Source: Thermoplasmatota archaeon (GTDB lineage Archaea > Thermoplasmatota > Penumbrarchaeia > Penumbrarchaeales > Penumbrarchaeaceae). From it: a DNA stretch of 32,367 nucleotides. Shown here piece after piece: positions 8,652 to 15,879 of the stretch (its first letter is position 1; every line of letters starts with the position of its first letter). Made by a program: the position numbers and the translations under genes. Where the stretch lies: contig JARVGK010000001.1 of NCBI GenBank assembly GCA_029762535.1, forward strand, positions 1 through 32,367, given 5' to 3'. Below the pieces are notes generated by a model, which ran no database searches, was not told the origin of the DNA, and saw nothing but the letters and a program-made list of their open reading frames with translations.

Positions 8652-9131
8652 TTATTTCCTCTCTTGTATGATCTCTTTGAGGATCTTAAGGGAACGGCCA
8701 ACGTGCTCGGACGTCCTCATCTGGGAGTTGAAAACATATCTGATCACGCCTGAAGCGTCCACGACGTAGGTGACCCTGCCCGGGAGGATCCCAAGGCTCT
8801 TCGGAACTCCGAAGGCAGAGCGCACCTCACCGTCAACGTCGGAGAGGAGGGTGAAGGGCAGGGAGTGCTTCTCAGCGAAGCGTCTATGAGACCCCACATC
8901 ATCTGAGCTGATCCCGATCACTTCCACGCCCATGTCCGTGAAGTACTCGAAAGCGTCCCTGAAAGAGCAAGCCTGGGCGGTGCAACCGGGGGTATCGTCA
9001 TGCGGGTAGAAATAGAACACCGCAGGCCGTGACAATTCATTGGACCTGAACGTTTTGCCATTCTGGTCCGGCAGCTCGAATTCCGGGATCCGGTCCCCGA
9101 CGTCCAATCGTTCGTCCGACATGCCATGCAC
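8652..9131 (-). CDS. bcp: Thiol peroxidase, PrxQ/Bcp-type peroxiredoxin
   Basis: This 159-residue protein is full length for the family. It reduces hydrogen peroxide and organic hydroperoxides using a thiol electron donor, in the cytosol. The thioredoxin-fold motif FYFYPHDDTPGCTAQACSFRD carries the peroxidatic Cys50 and the resolving Cys55 five residues later, the pattern of the atypical two-Cys PrxQ/Bcp group. Later segments VEVIGISSDDVGSHRRFAEKH, FTLLSDVDGEV and GRVTYVVDASGVIRYV match the family. An ATG at 9131 and one at 9122 are both possible; a TATA-like element centred near 9158 would start the transcript at about 9132, so a leaderless mRNA using 9131 is favoured. The gene is divergent from the surface-protein gene starting at 9244. 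Confidence 0.95.
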   Translation of the reverse strand: MHGMSDERLDVGDRIPEFELPDQNGKTFRSNELSRPAVFYFYPHDDTPGCTAQACSFRDAFEYFTDMGVEVIGISSDDVGSHRRFAEKHSLPFTLLSDVDGEVRSAFGVPKSLGILPGRVTYVVDASGVIRYVFNSQMRTSEHVGRSLKILKEIIQERK

Positions 9132-9198
9132 CGAACGAGGCAGAGCAGGACGCGTTATTAAGCTTGTTGTTTAGCATGTCAGGGTATTGTAGGAAATG

Positions 9199-9208
9199 AT
9201 ATTTTATA
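9199..9208 (+). promoter_or_regulatory. Probable TATA box of the carboxypeptidase-regulatory-domain gene
   Basis: ATATTTTATA about 35-45 bases before the ATG at 9244. It would start a transcript near 9230, leaving a short leader that contains the AGGTGAT ribosome site. Confidence 0.5.
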
Positions 9209-9243
9209 CGATGAAGGCGAATATCTCCCTGACAGGTGATGAC

Positions 9244-10671
9244 ATGAGGATCGCAAAGACCGCTATCGTATTGGCCATGGCCCTGATCGTGTCAGGATCG
9301 ATGATATCCTTAGCCGTGGGTGAGGCATCCGAGCCCAATGTCAACGGCCACGTCCTCGACGCGGCGAGCGGGGAGGGGATCCCGGCCCTCGTAACGTTCT
9401 ACTTGAGCGATGGTAACTCCAAAATAGAGGTCCGATCGGACGATGACGGGTATTTCGCCCTCTTTCTCAGGGAGGGAGAATACCGTTACACTGTAGAGTC
9501 CAGAGGTTACGAATCATACAAGGCCTCCGTCAAGGTGGGGGCTTCCTCCCTGACGATGAGGGCCCCCATGAAGGCATCGGCGGACAAGCCCGTGGACAAC
9601 CTTTACGGGTCCGTCCACGACGCCGAGAGCGGATCTCCGTTGTATGCGGTGATAGCCATACACCTGCCGGATTCGATCGAACCCTTGATGAAGCTCGAGA
9701 CGGACAGGTCCGGGCAGTTCTCGGCTCTGCTCAGGCCGGGAGAATACCGTTATCATGCCGAGAGCAGGGACCACGAGAGCGTCAAGGGCCGGTTCAGCAT
9801 ACCGGAGGAGGGGGTCGTCAAGCTCCCCATAAAGATGAGCCCTATGAACGGGGATATGGACCATGGGATCGTCCACGGCATCGTCCTCACCGGAGGTGAG
9901 AGGCCGGTCCCCGGTTGCGAAGTGCTGATATTCCCCTTGCTAATTGACGGTCATCATAACGAGAAGGGGCCCGCACCCATGAGTGAAAGGACCGATGAGC
10001 ATGGCGAGGTTCATATGAGGGTTCCCTTCGGAGCCTATCATGTTGAGGTGCACAGGGAAGGGTTCGTGCCGGGTTTCGCCGAGTTCGAGGTGACCGCTGA
10101 GAGGCCGGAGGCCCATTTCAAGATATTCATCGCGCCCGTCGAAGCTCCAGAGCCTCCTCCTGGTCATGGCATACGCATCGAGTTCGAGAGGATCGACCGT
10201 GACAGCGACGGGAACCCTGAAAGGGTGTTCATGATGGTCCAGATGGACATGGATCCCGAGCCCGAGGTGCTTTACGAGATCATGGACCGCGACAGCGACG
10301 GGAACCCGGAGGTGGTGACCTTCACCATGAACGTGGAACCGAGGCTGCAGGCCCTGATCTTGATGCTTATCGACGTGTATCTGAGGGAAGTTCCGCCGTT
10401 CCCCGATATGCCCCTGGATGAGCAGTTGCCTGGCGGGGATATGCCTTTCCTGGAACGGATCGAGGATTATCTGAACTCGGACCCGGCCAACGTATCTCCT
10501 GAGGAGGAGCCAGGAATGGGGTCCGAGGAAAAGGCCCAGGAGGCCGTCAGCCAAAAGACGTCGCGTCAGGACATCAGCGGGAGATTGATATTGGGCATCG
10601 GAGCCGTGCTGGTCCTTATGGGCCTGCTCGGTATCGCCGCCTTCATCGCCGTCAGAAGAAAAGATGGGTGA
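9244..10671 (+). CDS. Membrane-anchored surface protein with carboxypeptidase-regulatory-like domains
   Basis: The protein has 475 residues from the ATG at 9244, chosen because ACAGGTGAT lies five bases upstream and a signal peptide follows at once (RIAKTAIVLAMALIVSGSMISLAVG); the frame extends up to 9196 without support. At least three Ig-like CarboxypepD_reg modules are seen, each opening with a 'V-x-G-x-V-x-D-A-x-S-G-x-P' type strand: NVNGHVLDAASGEGIPALV, NLYGSVHDAESGSPLYAVI, and HGIVHGIVLTGGERPVPGCEV. Repeated 'GEYRYTVES / GEYRYHAES' strands show recent duplication of the first two. Two copies of the acidic loop DRDSDGNPE follow, possibly calcium-binding. A low-complexity acidic stalk then leads to a single C-terminal membrane helix (ILGIGAVLVLMGLLGIAAFIAV) ending in RRKDG. 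It is probably displayed on the cell surface; the ligand is unknown. The KaiC-like gene starts a few bases downstream. Confidence 0.85.
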   Translation: MRIAKTAIVLAMALIVSGSMISLAVGEASEPNVNGHVLDAASGEGIPALVTFYLSDGNSKIEVRSDDDGYFALFLREGEYRYTVESRGYESYKASVKVGASSLTMRAPMKASADKPVDNLYGSVHDAESGSPLYAVIAIHLPDSIEPLMKLETDRSGQFSALLRPGEYRYHAESRDHESVKGRFSIPEEGVVKLPIKMSPMNGDMDHGIVHGIVLTGGERPVPGCEVLIFPLLIDGHHNEKGPAPMSERTDEHGEVHMRVPFGAYHVEVHREGFVPGFAEFEVTAERPEAHFKIFIAPVEAPEPPPGHGIRIEFERIDRDSDGNPERVFMMVQMDMDPEPEVLYEIMDRDSDGNPEVVTFTMNVEPRLQALILMLIDVYLREVPPFPDMPLDEQLPGGDMPFLERIEDYLNSDPANVSPEEEPGMGSEEKAQEAVSQKTSRQDISGRLILGIGAVLVLMGLLGIAAFIAVRRKDG

Positions 10672-10682
10672 ACGGGGAATAT

Positions 10683-11381
10683 ATGATGGATTACATCTCC
10701 ACGGGCATAAGGAGGTTCGACGAGGAGATCGGGGGAGGGATACCCCGGGGATCGATCATAATATTGAGCGGGACGCCCGGGACGTACAAATCCTCGATGG
10801 CGTTCTCCATCCTGTACGAGGCCGCGCGCAAGAAGGGGAACGTGGGGATATATCTGCTCTTCGAGCAGAGCATGAAGAGCCTCGTCTTCCAGCAGGAGGA
10901 GATGGGCCGGGTTATGGACGACGGTATAAAGAAACAGCTCATAGTCTCCGACGTCGGGAGGATAAGGGCGGCCATGGACAGGCTTGAGAAGGGCAACGAC
11001 TGGCTGGAGGCCGTGAAATCCTACGTGGAATACATTGTAAAAGAGCGCAGGGCGGACCTTCTCGTCATCGATTCGCTCCCGGTCCTCGAGATCCTCTCGG
11101 CTAAGAGGAGCCGCAGGGATTTCCTGTTCCAGCTGTTCGAATGGCTAAGGGCCCTGGGCACTACGACCATACTAATATCGGAGAAACGGTCGCTGGATTT
11201 CAACTACGAGGAGGAGGACTTCCTTGCCGACGGGCTCATACAGATGACCCTGACGCCCGTTGGCGAGGTGGATCTGCAGCGGAGGATCAGATGCGTCAAG
11301 CTCAGGGGCATGGCGCACAACACTTCCATGTTCGCCCTTGAGCACAAGGAAGGAGCGTTCAGGATAGCGCCGGCCATATAG
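10683..11381 (+). CDS. KaiC/RadA-superfamily (GvpD-like) ATPase
   Basis: About 232 residues. The start is one of the paired ATGs at 10683/10686, which have GGGGA just upstream; a GTG at 10668 overlapping the previous stop is an alternative. The N-terminus DYISTGIRRFDEEIGGGIPRG is the standard entry of KaiC-like domains. Walker A is SGTPGTYKSS and Walker B is ADLLVIDSLP, with a long helix between. A segment TTILISEKR and the C-terminal VKLRGMAHNTSMFALEHKEGAFRI match the 'RGxxH...' tail of single-domain archaeal KaiC-like proteins. The protein probably binds ATP and acts as a regulator or signalling ATPase. It is not the double-domain clock KaiC, and no gas-vesicle genes are nearby. It is encoded directly after the surface-protein gene and 17 bp before the zf-TFIIB gene, so the three may be co-transcribed. 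Confidence 0.85.
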   Translation: MMDYISTGIRRFDEEIGGGIPRGSIIILSGTPGTYKSSMAFSILYEAARKKGNVGIYLLFEQSMKSLVFQQEEMGRVMDDGIKKQLIVSDVGRIRAAMDRLEKGNDWLEAVKSYVEYIVKERRADLLVIDSLPVLEILSAKRSRRDFLFQLFEWLRALGTTTILISEKRSLDFNYEEEDFLADGLIQMTLTPVGEVDLQRRIRCVKLRGMAHNTSMFALEHKEGAFRIAPAI

Positions 11382-11398
11382 GGAAAGGAGGAATACAG

Positions 11399-11842
11399 GT
11401 GAAAATATCTCTGGAGGACCATGTGAGGGGCCATAGACCCTGCCCCCGATGCGGGGAGGAGATGTGGATAGTCGAGAGAAAAGGTCAGAAGCTCGACACA
11501 TGCGAGCGATGCCTGGGATATTGGTTCGACTCGAACGAGCTGGACGCGGTCCTGGGAGGGGAGACGAGGATCGAGCTGATGGTCATGATAAAACCCTCCA
11601 TTCGAGGCGAGAGGCTGACATGCCCCTCATGTTCATCCAGAATGGACTCCAAGGAGATATTCGGCGTATTCGTCGATCAATGCCCCGAATGCGGCGGGAT
11701 ATGGTTGGACAAAGGTGAAACGGAGAAGATATGGAGGATAACCGACGGCATACTCCATCCATACAAGCACGATGAGGGCGACATGGACCCAGTCAAGTTC
11801 TGGTATCCGTTCAAGGTGAACCAGGACTCATTGACATGCTGA
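11399..11842 (+). CDS. Small protein with two zf-TFIIB zinc-ribbon domains
   Basis: The protein has 147 residues. The GTG start is fixed by a very strong Shine-Dalgarno (GGAAAGGAGG) seven bases away. Two copies of the zf-TFIIB-like module are present. The first has Cys15/Cys18 and Cys35/Cys38 and ends GYWFDSNELDAVL. The second has Cys75/Cys78 and Cys95/Cys98 and ends GGIWLDKGETEKI. Each should hold one zinc ion. Such modules often mark nucleic-acid or protein contacts, but most family members have no known role. It shares the operon with the KaiC-like ATPase. Its 3' end overlaps the convergent zinc-ribbon gene by 15 bp. Confidence 0.85.
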   Translation: MKISLEDHVRGHRPCPRCGEEMWIVERKGQKLDTCERCLGYWFDSNELDAVLGGETRIELMVMIKPSIRGERLTCPSCSSRMDSKEIFGVFVDQCPECGGIWLDKGETEKIWRITDGILHPYKHDEGDMDPVKFWYPFKVNQDSLTC

Positions 11843-12244
11843 GAAAGGCTTTCGGTGCTTGACGTAAGGCCTATCCGGCAGGTCGCCTTTGAACAGGCAT
11901 TTCGTGCATCGGTATGTCCTGTACGAGCGCGATATGGTCTGGGACCCGCAGAGCGGACACTTGTAGGTCAAGAGCGATCCGTCATTATCCAGGAATTCCT
12001 GTACCTTTTCCATGTTTATGGTCCATAGGTTCGCGTCCTTTGGGGTCTCGTCCTCCCTTCGTGGCTCGAGAATCCCGATGTTGTAGAGATATAACGTAAT
12101 GTCCCTGCCCTTGACCATTCTGGTCGCGAACTTGTCGAATATCCTCTGGACGGTGACGTGTTTCTCCTTGGAGAACTTCTCGATCAACATCTCCATGATG
12201 GAGCGGATCACCTCATTGCTTTGTTCCTCGTTCTGGTGCGACAT
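11828..12244 (-). CDS. Putative winged-helix protein with C-terminal zinc ribbon
   Basis: The protein has 138 residues from the ATG at 12244, chosen because GGGGAG lies five bases upstream; the open frame up to 12349 has no ribosome site. The N-terminal ~90 residues are helical and suggest a winged-helix unit (VTVQRIFDKFATRMVKGRDITLYLYNIGILEPRRED). The C-terminus carries a zinc ribbon with CPLC and CTKC about 16 residues apart. It may be a DNA- or RNA-binding transcription factor-like protein of the small archaeal type; I do not recognise a named family. It lies 82 bp after the HAD phosphatase gene on the same strand. Confidence 0.7.
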   Translation of the reverse strand: MSHQNEEQSNEVIRSIMEMLIEKFSKEKHVTVQRIFDKFATRMVKGRDITLYLYNIGILEPRREDETPKDANLWTINMEKVQEFLDNDGSLLTYKCPLCGSQTISRSYRTYRCTKCLFKGDLPDRPYVKHRKPFSACQ

Positions 12245-12326
12245 TTTACTCCCCGCGGTGACCCACATGGCTTGGGAATACCCGTCCCGAACGGATTGTT
12301 CCGATAAAAAGCTATTGCAGTGGGTT

Positions 12327-12974
12327 CTATAGCCACTCCACCACCGCATCGCTTACCTTTTGGAGATCCTCGCCATCGATCACGATGTCCGCCTCTTTCG
12401 ACGACTGTTCGTCCATCGGCCTGAATGCTATGGAGAGGTCGCTGGAGGTAAAGAGGGGAACGTCCACGAACGAGTCTCCGACCGATACGACAATTCCATA
12501 ACCCGGGTTCCGGTCCAGAAAACCCTTGAGCACCGCTCCCTTGTCCCTTAGCGGGACCCTCAAGATCCCCTCGCCGGTAAGCCTACCCGTGCTATCGGAG
12601 GCGAGACCGTTGCTGAAGATCTCCCTGAACCTGCCCTCCCGATCGATGATGCGTGAAAGTAGGTCGATCCCGCCGCTTATCATTATCAGGTCGAAGCCGG
12701 CATCCATAAGTTCTCTGACCGCACTGGAATAACCTGGCATTATACCGACCGAGGAGAAGAGGTTCCCGAGATAGGGTATGTCGATCCCGGGGCGGGTGTT
12801 CATCCACATTTCGATGTCCCGCCTCATGAATCCGGCATCGTCGATCAGTCCCTGCATGTAGAGATCGTAGGACCGCTCGTTCTGCGTTCCGAGATGGTCG
12901 TGGACTATCCTCCACGAGCTCCTTGGCCTGACCAGGACCCCGTCCATGTCGAAGACCATCAACCTATCGTTCAT
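12327..12974 (-). CDS. HAD-superfamily phosphatase (SerB-like)
   Basis: The protein has 215 residues from the ATG at 12974, picked because AGGT lies about seven bases upstream; ATGs at 12980 and 13013 are alternatives. All four HAD motifs can be seen: motif I VFDMDGVLV (nucleophile Asp9 and acid/base Asp11), motif II MISGG, motif III Lys in RDKGAVLKGFL, and motif IV VSVGDSFVDVPLF with the two Asp that bind magnesium. A helical cap sits between motifs I and II, as in phosphoserine-phosphatase-like enzymes. The substrate is a phosphomonoester of unknown identity; serine biosynthesis is possible but the context does not support it specifically. The gene lies just downstream of the SRP RNA gene on the same strand. 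Confidence 0.9.
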   Translation of the reverse strand: MNDRLMVFDMDGVLVRPRSSWRIVHDHLGTQNERSYDLYMQGLIDDAGFMRRDIEMWMNTRPGIDIPYLGNLFSSVGIMPGYSSAVRELMDAGFDLIMISGGIDLLSRIIDREGRFREIFSNGLASDSTGRLTGEGILRVPLRDKGAVLKGFLDRNPGYGIVVSVGDSFVDVPLFTSSDLSIAFRPMDEQSSKEADIVIDGEDLQKVSDAVVEWL

Positions 12975-12982
12975 TACCATGA

Positions 12983-13005
12983 CCTGTCCCAAAATAGGGA
13001 CCAGG
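12983..13005 (-). terminator. Hairpin between the SRP RNA gene and the HAD gene
   Basis: On the minus strand an arm CCTG-G-TCCC, a loop TATTTT and an arm GGGACAGG form eight base pairs with one bulge. It lies ~20 nt beyond the RNA's closing helix. It could help end or process the RNA, or shield the HAD gene's ribosome site, which sits in its 3' arm. No T-run follows, so the terminator role is weakly supported. Confidence 0.35.
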
Positions 13006-13025
13006 CAGGCCAAGGTGGACGCCCT

Positions 13026-13328
13026 GGTCCGCGATCGGTTAGCCCTCGCGCCTTCTCCACCCCGGCTCCCGACGAGCGTTGGGAATCTACAGTTAGGCTG
13101 CTCCCTTCCGGGCCTGACCCGGTCCCCGTAATCAAGGCGCCGAAGCGGCCCTCCGGCCGCCCCAGGGCGCCACTTCCAACCCCGAGGGACGTTGCTTCAT
13201 CGTCGGCACTTGGACCGAAAGCGTACTGGTTGCGCCGCCCCTGGCCGTCACCCCGCTATAGACCGTGCTGCGGTACGCCTTGCGGCGCAAGGGAGGGCCT
13301 AGCTCCCCGATCAAGCCTGGCGGACCCC
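13026..13328 (-). ncRNA. ffs: Signal recognition particle RNA (archaeal 7S RNA)
   Basis: The minus strand carries the nearly invariant SRP54/Ffh-binding helix-8 sequence GTCAGGCCCGGAAGGGAGCAGCC in split form (GTCAGGCCCGGAA and GGGAGCAGCC, 13096-13118). The length of about 300 nt fits the archaeal RNA, which has both Alu and S domains. The two ends pair: GGTCCGC near the 5' end with GCGGACC at the 3' end, and just inside GATCGG with CCGATC and GCCCTC with GAGGGC. The RNA forms the scaffold of the particle (with SRP54 and SRP19) that targets nascent exported and membrane proteins. A TATA-like CCTAAATACA lies about 25 bp before the predicted 5' end. Ends are estimated from pairing and could be off by several bases. 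Confidence 0.95.
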
Positions 13329-13341
13329 GATAAATTGGGCT

Positions 13342-13354
13342 TGTATTTAGGTTT
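13342..13354 (-). promoter_or_regulatory. Probable SRP RNA promoter
   Basis: AAACCTAAATACA on the minus strand looks like a BRE plus TATA element. It is about 25 bp from the predicted 5' end of the SRP RNA. Confidence 0.5.
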
Positions 13355-13470
13355 ATCTGGTCAAGACATCATCATCGGTCTGAGAGTGAGGCCTCCCTGC
13401 GAACTGAAAGGTCCTATCCGGTGGTCCATTATTTCAATGAGTGAAAAAAATAGTATTGGCGAGGCAATCA

Positions 13471-13477
13471 TTTTATA
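13471..13477 (+). promoter_or_regulatory. Probable TATA box of the CBS-domain gene
   Basis: TTTTATA, about 36-42 bases before the ATG at 13513. It would give a leader of roughly 10 nt containing the GGAGGT ribosome site. Confidence 0.5.
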
Positions 13478-13512
13478 CCAATTCCTTTCTCCATGTAGTT
13501 GGAGGTTAGTAA

Positions 13513-13941
13513 ATGAGCGAGGAGGATAACGGCTCACCCCAGGAAACCCTGGAGGGTTTGACCATCAAGAACTTTACGATCACAGATGAGTTCATTTCCG
13601 TTATGAGGGACCTTCCCTGCAGGGACCTGGCCAAGAAGTTGATGGAGGTTCCCAAGGGGGTGATATTCGCCCTTGAGGACGAGACCCCAGTGGGGGCCAT
13701 AACCGCGCGCGAGTTCCTGATCGCCACGATGAACGGGGACAATCTCCAGGAAATGGTAACGGAAGACATAATGAACACTAATATCATGGAGATCGGAATG
13801 GATGACAACATATCCGAGGTGATCCAGAAGATCTCGAAGTTCGCTCCGTACGCCATTGTGGTGAAGGATTCGGAAGGCGCCTTCAGGGGATATTTCTCCC
13901 CCAATGATTATCGGGAAGCCCTCAAGAGGCTGGGGCTGTAG
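13513..13941 (+). CDS. CBS-domain protein
   Basis: The protein has 142 residues with GGAGGT six bases before the ATG. It contains one CBS pair. The first half has LPCRDLAKKLMEVPKGVIFALEDETPVGAITAREFL. The second has the usual VTEDIMNTNIMEIGMDDNISEVIQKISKFAPYAIVVKDSEG and FRGYFSPNDY. CBS pairs bind adenosine nucleotides or related ligands and switch a partner's activity. With no attached catalytic domain, this one is likely a stand-alone sensor; the partner is unknown. The gene is monocistronic and convergent with the prepilin-peptidase operon, with five bases between the stops. Confidence 0.85.
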   Translation: MSEEDNGSPQETLEGLTIKNFTITDEFISVMRDLPCRDLAKKLMEVPKGVIFALEDETPVGAITAREFLIATMNGDNLQEMVTEDIMNTNIMEIGMDDNISEVIQKISKFAPYAIVVKDSEGAFRGYFSPNDYREALKRLGL

Positions 13942-13946
13942 TCCTG

Positions 13947-14879
13947 TCAGATGATCAGGAACAAGGCCAATATCAGGTTCCCCAGGACCGCCTGGACCGC
14001 TACCCCTACAGTGAGCGACAGTATGAAAGGTATCTTCGGAGTCACCCTGACCTTTTCGACCCCTCTTCTTTTCAAGCCCCTGATCAGCTCCTCGGTCGGG
14101 TCCTCCTTGCTCTTTGAACCATCGACCCCATCGATGACGAGCCATACATGACTATTCAACGTTTTTTCTATGTCCATCGTGTAGCTGGTCCAGGACCTCA
14201 GGGGATGAAAGCTCCCGTAAAAAGCGTTCCTGAGAGGGATGTAGATGAGCATAGCTATCACTGTCATTAGGGAGGCGTTTATGAGCACACCGAGATGGAA
14301 GGGCGATGCGTACTCGAGGAAAGGATTGATCTCAAAGGCCCGGTAGAAGGGTCCTATGGATATCGGAAGCGTTGGCCCGTACCAGGGATAGAGGGCGGCC
14401 AAGGAAATGAGGCATTTTGCATCGGCTCCCCCATGTATGAGCCTCGTACCGAATATTGAAAAGGAATAAAGGGAGAAATATACGGCCATGAAGATGAGCG
14501 AGATCACCATCATGGTGCTGATCCCGCGGTCCCCCAACACCAAGGAGGCGATCGCTCCTGCGATGAGCATGAGATAAACCAGAGTGAAGACCAGGTCCAT
14601 CCTCTCGCCCCTGAGGACCTTTCCCGGCTCCGGATAGCCCCATATTATGAAGACCATGGCAGCGGCCGGCATGGATAGGCTGAGAAGGGACGCGGGTCTC
14701 TCCAAGGCCCCTCTGTGCAACATCTCGGCTATGAGAATAGGTATTCCAGCTAATATCAGGACGATCCAGAATATGTCAGGTACCCTCCGGGTCCTCAGGT
14801 CGTGGTATGAAGCTGCCCCGAGCACGATGAGCGTCAATGCGACCTTCGATGCGAAAGTGATCTCAGGGACCGAGACCAT
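13947..14879 (-). CDS. Archaeal prepilin peptidase (A24 family, GxGD aspartic protease)
   Basis: This 310-residue protein has about seven or eight membrane helices. The two catalytic Asp are visible: Asp27 in SYHDLRTRRVPDIFW and Asp153 in the GxGD-type motif GGADAK. It should cut class III signal peptides of archaellin or pilin precursors at the inner face of the membrane, as FlaK/PibD/EppA do. A cytosolic loop near the C-terminus (WTSYTMDIEKTLNSHVWLVIDGVDGSKSKED) is long for the family. The ATG at 14879 overlaps the stop of the upstream gene (TGATG), indicating translational coupling. No pilin or archaellin genes are in this window, so which precursors it serves is unknown. Confidence 0.9.
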   Translation of the reverse strand: MVSVPEITFASKVALTLIVLGAASYHDLRTRRVPDIFWIVLILAGIPILIAEMLHRGALERPASLLSLSMPAAAMVFIIWGYPEPGKVLRGERMDLVFTLVYLMLIAGAIASLVLGDRGISTMMVISLIFMAVYFSLYSFSIFGTRLIHGGADAKCLISLAALYPWYGPTLPISIGPFYRAFEINPFLEYASPFHLGVLINASLMTVIAMLIYIPLRNAFYGSFHPLRSWTSYTMDIEKTLNSHVWLVIDGVDGSKSKEDPTEELIRGLKRRGVEKVRVTPKIPFILSLTVGVAVQAVLGNLILALFLII

Positions 14880-15631
14880 CAGGCGTCCTCCCCACCCGAG
14901 ATCTGGGCGGCTCTCTGTAATAGAAGCCTCGCCTGGGTCGGGTTCATTTTACATATGCGGGCCAGTTCGGCGGGGCTCGTCGATGCCACATCACCGGGCG
15001 ATGTCATACCTGCCTTGATCAGGCTCAGTGCGGTCCCCTGCGAGACCCCCAGATCGTTGGCGAGGCCCACGGCCAACTCGGTCATGGGGGGCCTCTCATA
15101 TCTATGGGGGATCTCCCCCCCTCTCCGAGGTGTGGGCCTCTGGACCGCTGACAAGGGCTTCCATTCCTTGCTCATGCCAGCGAAAGCGATCCTGACATCC
15201 CCTCCTTCGATGTCCGAATGGGCCTTCTCCTCCCTCGAGGCCTTGGATCTGGCCTCAACGTGAACAGGATCCGAGCGGGCCAATGAAACGGCGGTCCCGG
15301 TCAATGTGATCCCGACCCTGCCATCATTGTCTCTGTCCATCATGACGGAGCAGCCGATGACCGCATCGGCCCCCATGCTCATTGCGGTATGCTTCAGGTC
15401 GCCCTCCACCAGCCTGAAGAGGGCCTCGTAATGCTCCGGGTTCTCGGCCCAGGGCCATGAGTTGGGGCCATCGCGAATGAAGCTCTTTCCTTTCGTATCC
15501 CCCTCCACCCTGCGATGGCCGAAGGCAAGCCCAAGGTAACGGAGGACCTCTGTTCCATGAATGTCGTCAGATGTCGTCAGGATTATGCCCTCGACGCTCT
15601 TTCCGGATGGCCTTTTCACTCTTGCGGACAT
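14879..15631 (-). CDS. YbjQ/DUF74-type domain fused to a helix-hairpin-helix tail
   Basis: The protein has 250 residues from the ATG at 15631, fixed by AAGGAGGT five bases upstream; an ATG at 15652 lies above that ribosome site. The N-terminal ~120 residues match the UPF0145/YbjQ fold: GIILTTSDDIHGTEVLRYLGLAFG and the later MSMGADAVIGCSVMMD. This family forms pentameric barrels of unclear function. A charged linker follows. The C-terminal ~60 residues form two helix-hairpin-helix units (LGVSQGTALSLIKAGMTSPGDVA and SPAELARICKMNPTQARLLLQRA), like the Rad51/NusA-type HhH, which contact DNA or protein. It is the middle gene of a tight operon, one base from the small membrane protein gene and overlapping the prepilin peptidase. 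The role is unknown. Confidence 0.75.
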   Translation of the reverse strand: MSARVKRPSGKSVEGIILTTSDDIHGTEVLRYLGLAFGHRRVEGDTKGKSFIRDGPNSWPWAENPEHYEALFRLVEGDLKHTAMSMGADAVIGCSVMMDRDNDGRVGITLTGTAVSLARSDPVHVEARSKASREEKAHSDIEGGDVRIAFAGMSKEWKPLSAVQRPTPRRGGEIPHRYERPPMTELAVGLANDLGVSQGTALSLIKAGMTSPGDVASTSPAELARICKMNPTQARLLLQRAAQISGGEDA

Positions 15632-15632
15632 A

Positions 15633-15827
15633 TCATACCTCCTTGAACTCACCGTCGATCACGCTTTCGGTGATGTCCTCAACTCCGATAGTCTTTTGCC
15701 CGTCGTTCTCAGGCATGGCCTTCTTGAAAAGATTTACGATGATAGAAGCGATGACGATCGAAAAGAAAAGAAGTAGGCAACAGCCACTTAAAAGGCAGGA
15801 AATGATAAGAGCCGTCAGGGCCGCCAT
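15633..15827 (-). CDS. Small single-pass membrane protein
   Basis: This 64-residue protein has a long hydrophobic helix at residues ~2-33 (ALTALIISCLLSGCCLLLFF and on), then a basic NLFKKA and a soluble, acidic tail. Its stop TGA is one base before the next gene's ATG (TGATATG), and its last codons contain that gene's Shine-Dalgarno. This supports a real coding sequence, translated together with the YbjQ-HhH gene. A TATA-like CTTTATTTACC lies about 25 bp before the presumed transcript start. No family is recognised; it may anchor or regulate the operon partners. Confidence 0.65.
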   Translation of the reverse strand: MAALTALIISCLLSGCCLLLFFSIVIASIIVNLFKKAMPENDGQKTIGVEDITESVIDGEFKEV

Positions 15828-15879
15828 GTGGAATTACCAATGACGTCAACGATAACGAGGTAAATAAAGGATGTCCGGT

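Noticed and set aside
9940..10554. A 204-codon minus-strand frame rich in His and Val.
   Set aside because: It is the complement of the carboxypeptidase-regulatory-domain gene; the plus-strand frame has signal peptide, repeats and anchor.
10668..10987. A 107-codon plus frame overlapping the KaiC-like gene.
   Set aside because: Out of frame with the Walker A/B-containing gene and without domain similarity.
12894..13529. Open frames on both strands across 12.9-13.5 kb (plus 211 codons, minus 60 codons).
   Set aside because: They cover the SRP RNA gene and the HAD gene start; no ribosome site and no protein-like composition.
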